Assembly (NCBI GenBank): GCA_028678905.1
Contig: JAJRCO010000041.1
Span: 1 to 13,777 of the forward strand
DNA length: 13,777 bases
Direction: 5' to 3'
DNA from: Methanomicrobiales archaeon
GTDB lineage: Archaea > Halobacteriota > Methanomicrobia > Methanomicrobiales > JACTUA01
Positions 1 to 7,229 of the stretch are shown in pieces. Every line of letters begins with the position of its first letter. The stretch's first letter is position 1. Under the pieces are notes generated by a model. It was given only the letters and a program-made list of their open reading frames with translations. It ran no database searches and was not told the DNA's origin. The translations under genes were made by a program, and so were the position numbers.

Positions 1-303
1 ATATTCAAGGAGTCCTCCGGATCTGCCCTGTTCTGTCTATTTTCGCCCTTCACCCATCTCAACTTTTGGATTCTTCCGTTCAGCAGCCCGACGGAATGTT
101 AATCGGTCAAGCTGATTATGGGACAAGAGTGTTTTGTTCCGGTCCCGGTACTCTTAGCATCCTTCACCTCAATCTGCTTACTCGCATCACCGAAGCGTCA
201 CTTTCGCCCCCCGCTCTCCTCTTCTTTAAGTGCCTCGGATGGCAATGCGAAGAGTATGACCATGCGGACAGAATCACTGGGAATTGGGATGAGGAACACC
301 GCG
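1..303. other. no supportable gene; intergenic or remnant stretch
   Basis: All six frames here are either broken or lack a credible start and protein character. A plus frame runs open from before 66 to 389, and a minus frame covers 164-382, but their translations are rich in Ser, Pro and Arg and look like shadows. A minus-strand GAGGTGA followed by ATG near 160 opens a frame of only about 13 codons. A plus-strand TTTAAG at 225-230 could be a weak TATA-like element for the ORF that follows. No tRNA, C/D-box guide or obvious repeat was seen. Confidence 0.4.
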
Positions 304-525
304 ATGCGGTGGCACCGGGTAAAGCGGGCCATGAAGGTAGAAGACCAAGCCTACGCGGAAAAACTCTCGGAGATGATCGCACGGCATGAAAAAGAGCGTT
401 TCACGGTTTTCGAGGACCCTCTTGAAGCGGCGCTCTTCGCGGTCCTTATCGAACTGTTAAAAGAGATCGACCGCAAGCGGGAGCGAGGTGCGGGAATCGC
501 GGAACGGGTGCCTTCATCCTGGTAG
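304..525 (+). CDS. small uncharacterised protein, convergent with gltX
   Basis: I do not recognise the family. From residue 10 (ATG at 331) to the TAG at 523-525 the translation looks genuinely coding: charged and soluble, with a helix-forming segment (YAEKLSEMIARHEKERF), then an FEDPLEAALFAVLIELLKE stretch with regularly spaced hydrophobics, and a basic tail ending PSSW. No membrane segment, signal peptide or metal motif is visible. The start is uncertain. ATG 304 is preceded by GAGG at 291-294 with a 9-base spacer, giving 73 residues. ATG 331 gives 64 residues but has no clear Shine-Dalgarno. The frame stays open upstream to an ATG at 118, but that part does not look like protein. It is the only plus-strand gene candidate, and its stop lies 40 bases from the gltX stop. 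Confidence 0.5.
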   Translation: MRWHRVKRAMKVEDQAYAEKLSEMIARHEKERFTVFEDPLEAALFAVLIELLKEIDRKRERGAGIAERVPSSW

Positions 526-565
526 TGAACGAGAAAAAAGATGTGGGGAAATTTGATAAACAGTC
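526..565 (-). terminator. T-rich putative transcription end after gltX
   Basis: Read on the minus strand, the 40 bases after the gltX stop hold an AT-rich segment (549-562) and then a run of six T (complement of the A-run at 534-539). Archaeal RNA polymerase commonly terminates at short T-runs without needing a hairpin, and this is where the long minus-strand array meets a convergent ORF. No strong stem-loop is visible. The plus strand shows no comparable T-run here. Confidence 0.35.
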
Positions 566-2299
566 TTACCGGTGGGCGAAATACGCCTCGATACCCTCAT
601 CGGTAACCCGGTCAATGCGGGCAAAACCGATCCGCTCGAATTGGACCACATTCCCGACCTCGGTTGCTATCCGGGGCTCACAGACTCCCTTCAGATCTCC
701 TTCCGGGGTGTGTAGGGTGCAGGGCAAGTGCTCTTCTTCAGGGAGCCACTGGATGATGGGAGCTTTACGCTCCCGGGCTTCGGCCAGGGAGTCTCCGGTA
801 TAGAGAGCCTGACCTTTCGATGAAACGGAAATATTGAAGAGGTCTTTGAGGCGAATGATTTCGGTCGTGGCCAGCTCCGCCGCAGGAAGGAGGACCGCTC
901 GCTGGAAGTGCAGGATACGGGTGCCCCTTGTTGGATCGGAGGGTTGCAGCAAGGGATGGGAGACGCGAGGGACGGCGCCCTCCACCTCAAGCCGCACCGG
1001 GTCGGGTACAAAGAAGTAGCGGCTCGCTTTCCGGTCGACAATCTCCCGGTTGCGGGCATACAGGTTTTCCCATGAGAAGCTGATATCCGTCTCTCCGATG
1101 CCGATGTCGAGCATAGCCTTGTACACCGCCTCCGGCTCGATCCCCCGCCGGGCGATCGCCCGTAACGTTCCTAGGCGGATGTCGTCCCAGCCGGCATAAC
1201 GTCCTTCACGGATACCGGCCCGCATCTGGGAAGTAGAGAGAACCACGTGTTCGATGGACATCCTTCCGTAGTGCCGGTACACAGGGGGGATCCACCCGAA
1301 ATATTCGAAGATGTAGCGCTGCCGCTCGGTGTTGGCGATGTGGTCCTTTCCCCGGATCACATGGGTTACGCCAAGTAGGTGATCGTCTACCGCGACGGAG
1401 AAGTTCATCAGGGGAAAGACTGTCGCTTCCACCCTAGGATGGGGTGGGGAGGTAACGATACGGAAGGCCGGGAAGTCACGGATCGCGGGGTCCGGGGCTT
1501 CGAGATCGGTCTTTACTCGTATGGAGACCTCTCCTTCTGTGTACCCTCCCTCCAGCATGCTCTGCCAGCGGGTCAGGTTCTCTTCCACCGAGAGCTCACG
1601 GCAGGGGCACGCCTTCTTGGCCAGCTTGAGGGTACGGAACCGCTCCGCTTCGCAGGTACAGACGTAGGCTCCTCCCATGCGGATCAAATCCTCCCCCAGC
1701 CGGTAATAGATCTCCAGGCGATCACTCTGGTACACGGTCTCATCGATCCGCAGACCCAGCCAGGCGATATCCTCCTGCACAGTGCGGTATGCTTCGGGGT
1801 CTACCCGTTTTGGATCGGTATCCTCGATGCGCAGGATATATTTCCCGCTATACCGGCGCACGTAGGCATCATTTAATACCGACGCCCGGGCGTGGCCGAT
1901 GTGCAAGGGCCCGCTCGGGTTGGGGGCAAACCGCATCACCACACCATGCTCTGCACCTGGAAGGGCTGGCAGTTTTCGGGTGTGCTCTTTTACAGCATGC
2001 AGTTCCGCGGAGAGCACCGGATATCGCTTCTCGAGCAGTGCCTTTCGGGCCTCTGGGGAAAGAGCGGCCACTTCATAAAGAATGGGCCCTACCAGGGCGG
2101 CGATCTCCCGCGCCTGGGGACGCAGGTCCGGGTGCACCCCCAGGAACTTTGCGATCACGGTCCCTCTGTTGGGGAGATCTCCGTACTTCACTGCGTTCTG
2201 GAGGGCGTATCCACAGAGGATGTCGTGTAGGTCTGTGGTCGTATCAGTGCCTCCGTGCGACGAAGAACTCCCCCATGGAAAGCAGGAGGGCACGTTCAT
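566..2299 (-). CDS. gltX: glutamyl-tRNA synthetase, archaeal type (GluRS)
   Basis: Charges tRNA with glutamate in the cytoplasm. Archaeal members are usually non-discriminating and also make Glu-tRNA(Gln) for the GatDE amidotransferase. It is a class I synthetase: counting from ATG 2299, an archaeal N-terminal helical extension spans about 20-115, the HIGH motif is at 133-136 after RFAPNPSGP, and the KMSKS equivalent is the relaxed LSTSQ at 354-358, followed by GWDDIRLGTLRA. A beta-barrel anticodon domain follows. CTC (214-216) and CPC (231-233) look like a zinc site. ATG 2299 and GTG 2293 are the only canonical starts, but both lie well inside idsA (56 and 50 shared bases) and add residues resembling nothing in GluRS. 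The family-like sequence begins at an ACG (2242-2240), 1 base after the idsA stop and 7 bases after GGAGG. The true product is therefore probably 558 residues. Last gene of the array. Confidence 0.95.
   Translation of the reverse strand: MNVPSCFPWGSSSSHGGTDTTTDLHDILCGYALQNAVKYGDLPNRGTVIAKFLGVHPDLRPQAREIAALVGPILYEVAALSPEARKALLEKRYPVLSAELHAVKEHTRKLPALPGAEHGVVMRFAPNPSGPLHIGHARASVLNDAYVRRYSGKYILRIEDTDPKRVDPEAYRTVQEDIAWLGLRIDETVYQSDRLEIYYRLGEDLIRMGGAYVCTCEAERFRTLKLAKKACPCRELSVEENLTRWQSMLEGGYTEGEVSIRVKTDLEAPDPAIRDFPAFRIVTSPPHPRVEATVFPLMNFSVAVDDHLLGVTHVIRGKDHIANTERQRYIFEYFGWIPPVYRHYGRMSIEHVVLSTSQMRAGIREGRYAGWDDIRLGTLRAIARRGIEPEAVYKAMLDIGIGETDISFSWENLYARNREIVDRKASRYFFVPDPVRLEVEGAVPRVSHPLLQPSDPTRGTRILHFQRAVLLPAAELATTEIIRLKDLFNISVSSKGQALYTGDSLAEARERKAPIIQWLPEEEHLPCTLHTPEGDLKGVCEPRIATEVGNVVQFERIGFARIDRVTDEGIEAYFAHR
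2240..2254 (-). promoter_or_regulatory. Shine-Dalgarno GGAGG with ACG at the expected gltX start
   Basis: On the minus strand the sequence is GGAGGCACTGATACG. GGAGG (2254-2250) lies in the last codons of idsA, the idsA TGA is 2246-2244, and ACG (2242-2240) begins ACG-ACC-ACA-GAC, encoding the TTDLHDIL stretch where archaeal GluRS proteins normally begin. The 7-base spacer matches other starts in the window. There is no ATG, GTG or TTG in this frame between 2291 and this point. That it serves as a start is inferred. Confidence 0.5.
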
Positions 2300-3206
2300 C
2301 GGACTCCGGCAGAATCTGCAGGGTTTTTATTCCCCTTTCCACCATATCCTGAGCCACTTGCTGGACTTCCTCGATGATCCCTGCGGATCGGAGTTTTCGC
2401 ACCACTTCGTCAACCTCACGGTCGGAGAGCACGTGCCGGTAGGAGGATAGATCCAGCCCTTTTTCCCGGGCCTTGATCGCGATCAGGGTCTGTTTTTCCT
2501 TGCGGATGTCAGAGGCCCGATCCTTACCGGTCCGCTCACTGCGGGACATAATATCGATCAAGTCGTCCTGTATCTGAAACGCGATACCGCAGAGCAGTCC
2601 GAACTGGTGGACTGCGTCCACCTGGGTGGGTTTTCCACCCGCCAAAATGGCCCCGATGGCCGCAGATGCCGCAAACAGGGTGCCGGTCTTTTTCTGCACC
2701 ATCTCCAGATATTCTCCTTCCGTCACATCGGTCCTCTTCTCAAAGGACATGTCCATATGCTGTCCCTCGCAGATCTGGGCACAGGTCCGGGCGAGGAGAG
2801 AGACCGCCCGCAACTTCGCGCTGTCGGGGGCTGGCGCGTGACTGAGGAATTCGAAGGCGCGGGCGTAGAGAACGTCACCGGCAAGGATGGCGGTCGGCTC
2901 GTTCCAGAGGGTGTGTACGGTGGGCACTCCCCTCCGTTCCACGTCCCGGTCCATGATATCATCGTGAATGAGAGTGAAAGTGTGGGTCAATTCGACTGCC
3001 AGGGCCGCGTGCATAAGGTCATAGGAACTCCCCTTTTTCACTGCATCTGCGGAAAGCAGGAGGATTGAAGGGCGCAGACGTTTACCTCCCGCAAGGAGGA
3101 GGTGAGCGCTTGCCTTGTTCAGCTCATCCGTGGCATCACCGAAATGACGGCGGATCATGAGATCGATGTCACGGGCGACATTGTTCATGTACTCGTGGAG
3201 ATCCAT
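2244..3206 (-). CDS. idsA: short-chain trans-prenyl diphosphate synthase (GGPP/FPP synthase)
   Basis: Condenses DMAPP or allylic diphosphates with IPP to make FPP/GGPP, the precursor of archaeal ether-lipid chains. In the 320-residue product, GKRLRP is at 41-46, the first aspartate-rich motif DDIMD at 82-86, the second DDLID at 214-218, and GKDRASDIRKEKQT at 227-240. The fifth residue before DDIMD is Phe77. An aromatic residue there is the chain-length determinant of archaeal type I GGPP synthases, so a C20 product is most likely, although FPP cannot be excluded from sequence alone. I chose ATG 3206 because GTGAGGG lies 8 bases upstream. A GTG at 3221, overlapping the RNase J stop as GTGA, would add five residues. 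The C-terminal codons contain the Shine-Dalgarno of gltX. With mvk, ipk and fni upstream it completes the visible lipid-precursor steps. Confidence 0.95.
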   Translation of the reverse strand: MDLHEYMNNVARDIDLMIRRHFGDATDELNKASAHLLLAGGKRLRPSILLLSADAVKKGSSYDLMHAALAVELTHTFTLIHDDIMDRDVERRGVPTVHTLWNEPTAILAGDVLYARAFEFLSHAPAPDSAKLRAVSLLARTCAQICEGQHMDMSFEKRTDVTEGEYLEMVQKKTGTLFAASAAIGAILAGGKPTQVDAVHQFGLLCGIAFQIQDDLIDIMSRSERTGKDRASDIRKEKQTLIAIKAREKGLDLSSYRHVLSDREVDEVVRKLRSAGIIEEVQQVAQDMVERGIKTLQILPESDERALLLSMGEFFVARRH

Positions 3207-3217
3207 TCCTTTTTCCC

Positions 3218-4558
3218 TCACTTTTTGATGAGAACCCGCTGGCCATTGGAGAGCAGATGCAGGTCGTTATTCAGGCTGTATCCGAGCTCCGCCGCAAAGT
3301 TCGCGTAGGCTCCGGTATGAGTCAGACCACCGTGCGACGGGATGATGTGCTCGGGGTTGAGCAGGTGAATCATCTCATAATGATCCTCGCGGTAGGCATG
3401 ACCGCTCACGTGCAGATCGTCGAAAATGCGGGCCCCTTTCATCTTCAGGCGGGTCTCCAACAGATAGCGCTGCCCGTAGTTCATAGGGTTGGGGATCACT
3501 TTGGCGCTGAAGATGATTTTGTCGCCTCGGTCGACTTTGTACGCGGTGTCTTCCTGGATGATCCGGCTCAAGATGGAGCCCGGCTCACCCTGGTGGCCGG
3601 TCACGATAGGGAGGAAATGCTCCTTTCCTGCCTTCATAATGCGGCGGAAGGTGCGGTCGATGCTCTTGCGGTTCCCGACCATGGACAGGGAACTGGGGAA
3701 GGCTACCAGTTTCATCTGTTCAGCCGTGGCGCTGTATCGCTCCATCGATCTCCCGATCAGGACGGGTTTCCGCCCAATCTCGTGGGCGCATTCGGCGATC
3801 GTCTTGATACGGGCGATATGGGAGGAAAACGTGGAGACCATGATCGCGTTTTTATCATCCTCGTAGCTGGTGATGGTATCCCGGACTAGGTCGCGGGCGA
3901 TCCGCTCGCTGGGAGTCCGCCCATTGATGCTGATGTTAGTGCTCTCGACTATCACGGCGAGAACTCCCTCCTTCCCCAGCTGGCGGAGGCGGGCGAAATC
4001 CGGCGGTTCCCCGATCACCGGGGTACGATCGAGCTTGAAATCGTTTACATACACCACCGCACCGTGGGGGGTATGCAGCACCGGCACGACTGTATCGATG
4101 ATGCTGTGCTGCATGCGCACGAACTCCAGGATCAGATGGGGAGAGATGGTGTAGCGCTGGCCGGCTTTCAGGGCGAAGAGCTTATTGTTCACCCCGAACT
4201 TCTGCTCCCCGGCGATCTGCTGCCGGATCAGTTCGGTGGTATAGGGGGAGGCGATGATCGGGGCATTGTACCGGTGGGCCAGCTTGGGGATCGCCCCGAT
4301 GTGATCCAAGTGACCGTGCGCACACACAATCGCCTTTACCGTCCCCTCCACCGTGTTCATCATCGTATCGTCCGGGATAGCCTTCATCTGGATCAGGTCC
4401 AGGGAATGCATGTTCTCGATATCTGCATCCTCATGGATCATGATCTGGTCCAGCCGCAGTCCCATGTCAAAAATGACTATTTCCTTGCCGCAGCGGACGG
4501 CGGTCATATTTCTTCCCATTTCGTCGAATCCGCCTACGGCTACAATTTCAATATCCAT
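3218..4558 (-). CDS. rnj: archaeal RNase J-like beta-CASP ribonuclease
   Basis: Metallo-beta-lactamase-fold RNase of the beta-CASP group. Archaeal RNase J enzymes are 5'-to-3' exoribonucleases in mRNA turnover. The 446-residue product has the zinc motif HGHLDHIG at 81-88, HSIIDTVVP at 151-159, the beta-CASP acidic motif in VIVESTN (about 203-209), HVSGHA at 383-388 and the C-terminal IIPSHGG (about 405-411). All expected metal-binding and catalytic motifs appear present. The N-terminal GGFDEMGRNM matches the GG-x-x-E-x-G-x-N/K start of RNase J proteins. Neither N-terminal KH domains (aCPSF1 style) nor the long C-terminal domain of bacterial RNase J is present. The start has GGAGG 6 bases upstream inside fni, and the gene overlaps fni by 11 bases, implying translational coupling. 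It sits between two isoprenoid genes. Confidence 0.92.
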   Translation of the reverse strand: MDIEIVAVGGFDEMGRNMTAVRCGKEIVIFDMGLRLDQIMIHEDADIENMHSLDLIQMKAIPDDTMMNTVEGTVKAIVCAHGHLDHIGAIPKLAHRYNAPIIASPYTTELIRQQIAGEQKFGVNNKLFALKAGQRYTISPHLILEFVRMQHSIIDTVVPVLHTPHGAVVYVNDFKLDRTPVIGEPPDFARLRQLGKEGVLAVIVESTNISINGRTPSERIARDLVRDTITSYEDDKNAIMVSTFSSHIARIKTIAECAHEIGRKPVLIGRSMERYSATAEQMKLVAFPSSLSMVGNRKSIDRTFRRIMKAGKEHFLPIVTGHQGEPGSILSRIIQEDTAYKVDRGDKIIFSAKVIPNPMNYGQRYLLETRLKMKGARIFDDLHVSGHAYREDHYEMIHLLNPEHIIPSHGGLTHTGAYANFAAELGYSLNNDLHLLSNGQRVLIKK

Positions 4559-5612
4559 GTTCTTCCTCCCTTTCGGGTCTCTCCAGCATCTCGCGGGATA
4601 GGCCAGTGATCCGGGGACGGACCGACCGCAGATCGGCGATAGTCCGAGACCCGGTCAGAAACATGGCCGTCCGCAACTGCTGGTGTATTTCCTCAATCTT
4701 GCTGGTCAGGACATTCTCTCCACTCATTCCCGCCCTGAATAGGGGAAGGGCCATTCCCCCGAGATGTGCCCCCAGGGAGAGGCTTTTCGCCACATCGATC
4801 CCGGTGCGCAAACCTCCGGTGGCGATGCAAGGTGCCCCGGTGCGGACCGTCTCCACCAGGCTCACCACCGTTGGAATCCCCCATGCAGTGAAAACTCTTC
4901 CCATTCCGGCGGTGCGGTTTCCTGCCGCCCGGATCATCTCGACGGCTGCCCAGGAAGTGCCCCCGCTACCGCTGATATCGATTGCCTGTGCACCGGCTCC
5001 CAGGATGCGCCGGGCTACTTCTTCGGAGATACCGGCGCCGGTCTCTTTTACGAGAACCGGGACCGGGAAATCCTGGCAGAGGATCCGGAGCGCCTCCAGG
5101 CACCCTTCGGCTCGGTGGTCCCCTTCCGGCTGGATGGCTTCCTGGAGAAAATTCAGGTGGATCACGAGAGCCTGCGCCTCGATCATCTCGACTGCATTTT
5201 CGGCCCATTCCACACCGTGGTCACGGAGCTGCGCGATCCCGAGGTTCGCGCACAGGAACGCGTGAGGCGCGGTTTCCCTCACCACCGTGAAACTGTCGGC
5301 AAGCGCACTGTTCTCCAATGCGGCCCGCTGGGATCCCACCCCCATTCCGATCCCGAAGCGCTCTGCGGCAGCGGCAAGCCGGCGGTTGATCTCCTTTGTA
5401 CCTGGATGCCCACCCGTCATTGCGGCGATGAAGAGGGGTGATCGGAGGCGGAAGTCTAGGAAATGCGCAGAGAGATCGATCCTCTCCATGTCGCATTCCG
5501 GCAATGCGTTGTGTAGCAGGTGCACATCTTCGAATCCGGTCCGGCCGCATTCCACCTCATCTTCATTGCAAATGCGGAGATGATCCAGCTTTCTTGAAGA
5601 GGTCGCTGTCAT
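4548..5612 (-). CDS. fni: type II isopentenyl-diphosphate delta-isomerase (FMN/NADPH)
   Basis: Interconverts IPP and DMAPP, supplying the starter unit for the prenyl synthase. Type II enzymes are FMN-dependent TIM barrels, unrelated to the Nudix-type IDI-1. Family signatures are all visible: RKLDH at 7-11, MTGGH at 65-69, GVGSQR at 91-96, HLNFLQEAIQPEGD at 152-165 (the Glu in QPEGD is the metal/catalytic residue), VKETGAGIS at 188-196, the phosphate-binding SGSGGTSW at 214-221 and GGLRTGIDVAKSL at 266-278. At 354 residues the length is normal. The start ATG has GGAGG 7 bases upstream and overlaps the ipk stop as ATGA (5612-5609). The acidic tail (ERPEREEEHGY) is encoded in the overlap with the RNase J gene, so its last codons also provide that gene's ribosome binding site. 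Confidence 0.96.
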   Translation of the reverse strand: MTATSSRKLDHLRICNEDEVECGRTGFEDVHLLHNALPECDMERIDLSAHFLDFRLRSPLFIAAMTGGHPGTKEINRRLAAAAERFGIGMGVGSQRAALENSALADSFTVVRETAPHAFLCANLGIAQLRDHGVEWAENAVEMIEAQALVIHLNFLQEAIQPEGDHRAEGCLEALRILCQDFPVPVLVKETGAGISEEVARRILGAGAQAIDISGSGGTSWAAVEMIRAAGNRTAGMGRVFTAWGIPTVVSLVETVRTGAPCIATGGLRTGIDVAKSLSLGAHLGGMALPLFRAGMSGENVLTSKIEEIHQQLRTAMFLTGSRTIADLRSVRPRITGLSREMLERPEREEEHGY

Positions 5613-6367
5613 TTCCCGGCCTCCACCACTGTGCCTCCGTGATCCGCTCCTTCCAGGAAGTCCCGGAGACGGGATACATGGAAGATGTGCGATTCGATGC
5701 CGTGTCCGGCCAGTAGCAGGAGCTCGGCGATCTTTCCTTGCATTCCTCCGGTCACATCGGGATAGGAGGATCTTCCTGTCCCGGATATTCCGTCGTCGGA
5801 GGTAGACAGCCGGCGAATCACCCGTCCCTCGCGCAGCACCCCGGGCACATCAGTCGCTAGCCCCACCCGGGTCATTCCAAGCGTGGCAGCCAAGTAGGTG
5901 ATAAGCTGGTCTCCGGAGACGATGGTCGCACCCCGGATGCGGTCCATCACCACGTCCCCGTGCAGGACCGGGACGATTCCCTGGTCTTGCATCAGGGCGA
6001 GCGGTACTGAAGCAAAGGATACCAGGCGCCCCTCCTCTGCCACCGCGTTCCCTAGGGGATGTATGCCGATCGCTTCCACTCCCGCCGCTCGCAGTGCACC
6101 TACTACCGTTTCATTGAGTGCACAGACCGCGGCGTGGGTCTCATACACACCCCCGATATGGCCCCCCAGCAGCCCCCGGTCCAGGTGATGCTTCTGCGCC
6201 TGGGGATGGCCGCAGGAGCCGGCGCCGTGGATGAGCAGGAGAGCCTGTTTTTTTGCCTCCCCGATATCCTGGGCGATCGCGGCGAGGCGTTGGTGATCGA
6301 TGGCGCAGTCCCCGGATTTGTCCGTGAGTACGCTCCCGCCGATTTTCAGAATTATAGTATCAGACAT
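5609..6367 (-). CDS. ipk: isopentenyl phosphate kinase
   Basis: Phosphorylates isopentenyl phosphate to IPP with ATP, the defining last step of the archaeal alternative mevalonate pathways. The 252-residue protein has the amino acid kinase fold. N-terminal KIGGS is at 8-12 with a second Lys at 17. HGAGSCGH is at 47-54, where the last His corresponds to the phosphate-binding catalytic histidine that separates IPK from carbamate and glutamate kinases. HGDVV is at 136-140, SGDQL at 151-155 and the nucleotide-site TGGMQGK at 206-212. An upstream in-frame ATG at 6424 was rejected: it would add 19 residues of non-homologous sequence deep inside mvk. ATG 6367 has AAGGAG just upstream and begins MSDTIILKIGGS, a typical start. 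It overlaps mvk by 8 bases and fni by 4, so the three are probably translationally coupled. Confidence 0.95.
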   Translation of the reverse strand: MSDTIILKIGGSVLTDKSGDCAIDHQRLAAIAQDIGEAKKQALLLIHGAGSCGHPQAQKHHLDRGLLGGHIGGVYETHAAVCALNETVVGALRAAGVEAIGIHPLGNAVAEEGRLVSFASVPLALMQDQGIVPVLHGDVVMDRIRGATIVSGDQLITYLAATLGMTRVGLATDVPGVLREGRVIRRLSTSDDGISGTGRSSYPDVTGGMQGKIAELLLLAGHGIESHIFHVSRLRDFLEGADHGGTVVEAGK

Positions 6368-7229
6368 TTTTCTCCTTACGTGCCCCTTCCGTATCGATGG
6401 TGGTGATAAGGGGGCTCGCATCACATGCCTTTATCGCTCCGGCCACCCGACTGCGTAGCCGGCTGGGGCAAAGTGCCACCATGCACCCGCCTCCGCCGGC
6501 TCCGGTCAGCTTGGCGCCGAACGCCCCCGCTGCCCGGGCAGAGAGCACCAGCTTGGACAGAACCGGGTGTCCCACCCCCAGAGCCTCCAGAAGCGCGTGG
6601 TTTACATCCATCAGGTTACCAAGATCTTTCGGATTATTCAGGGAATGGAGAGCTTTGCGGGTGGTTCCCTCAATCGCATCGAGCAGTGGTAATGCGATTT
6701 CCGGGCTTGCTTTACGGAAGGCCGCGACCATCTCCAGCATATGGGAGGTGTTGTGGGATATACCGGTGTTACCGATGACCAAGGGAAAATTCTGGGGAGG
6801 CAGGCGGCGCTTGGTGGTAGGGTCGATCAGCACCAATCCTCCAAAGGAGGACACATAGGTATCGGTGGGGCTTGCCCGTCCTTTCTGCACCTTCTTCTCG
6901 ATCTCAAACGCAAGCTGGGATACCTCTTCCCGGGTGTGCCCCAATCCGAATTCGTCGTTAATTGCGCAGAGGGTGGCCACAGTGACTGCGGCGGAAGAAC
7001 CGAGGCCGGATGCGCTGGGAAGAAGCGAGCGGACGTAGAGTGTTCCGTGTACGCCCATCTGGCAGAAGCATTCCTCCAAGTAGGGGGATTTCACATCGGT
7101 GGTACGTTTCGCTCTGCGCACCGTCACATACACGCGGGGGCGGATCGCCATCGCCACGCCGGGTTTTCCGAATACCACCGCGTGCTCGCCGAACAGAAAG
7201 ACCTTTCCCGGCGCGCTCCAGGTTGCCAC
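6360..7229 (-). CDS. mvk: mevalonate kinase (GHMP family)
   Basis: Phosphorylates mevalonate to mevalonate 5-phosphate in the isoprenoid lipid pathway. The 289-residue GHMP kinase shows APGKVFLFGEHAVVFGKP (6-23) with the conserved Lys and Glu-His, the ATP-loop PSASGLGSSAA (71-81), the catalytic Asp in GRASPTDTYVSSFGG (Asp123), and the C-terminal KLTGAGGGGCM (240-250). GEHAVV and the SPTDT context favour mevalonate kinase over phosphomevalonate or homoserine kinase, as does the adjacency to IPK and IDI-2. The start is GTG, directly abutting the TAA of the upstream MEMO gene, with GGTGAT four bases upstream. The 3' end overlaps ipk by 8 bases. No mevalonate diphosphate decarboxylase or HMG-CoA reductase is in the window. 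Confidence 0.95.
   Translation of the reverse strand: MATWSAPGKVFLFGEHAVVFGKPGVAMAIRPRVYVTVRRAKRTTDVKSPYLEECFCQMGVHGTLYVRSLLPSASGLGSSAAVTVATLCAINDEFGLGHTREEVSQLAFEIEKKVQKGRASPTDTYVSSFGGLVLIDPTTKRRLPPQNFPLVIGNTGISHNTSHMLEMVAAFRKASPEIALPLLDAIEGTTRKALHSLNNPKDLGNLMDVNHALLEALGVGHPVLSKLVLSARAAGAFGAKLTGAGGGGCMVALCPSRLRSRVAGAIKACDASPLITTIDTEGARKEKNV

Noticed and set aside
160..172. Minus-strand GAGGTGA and ATG suggesting a tiny gene or leader peptide
   Set aside because: The frame closes after about 13 codons and nothing downstream supports attenuation or a gene start.
164..382. Minus-strand open frame opposite the small plus ORF
   Set aside because: Arg/Ser/Pro-rich shadow of GC-rich sequence with no family features.
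66..389. Plus-strand open frame near the left edge
   Set aside because: Biased Ser/Pro/Leu composition, no Shine-Dalgarno, and it overlaps the better 304-525 frame in another phase.
1379..1876. Long plus-strand frames opposite gltX and other genes, including 3257-3889, 7476-8300 and 9313-10041
   Set aside because: They are antisense shadows of well-supported minus-strand genes, caused by high GC and codon bias.
5609..6424. Longer ipk start at ATG 6424
   Set aside because: It adds 19 residues with no kinase character inside mvk, whereas ATG 6367 has AAGGAG upstream and begins the typical N-terminus.
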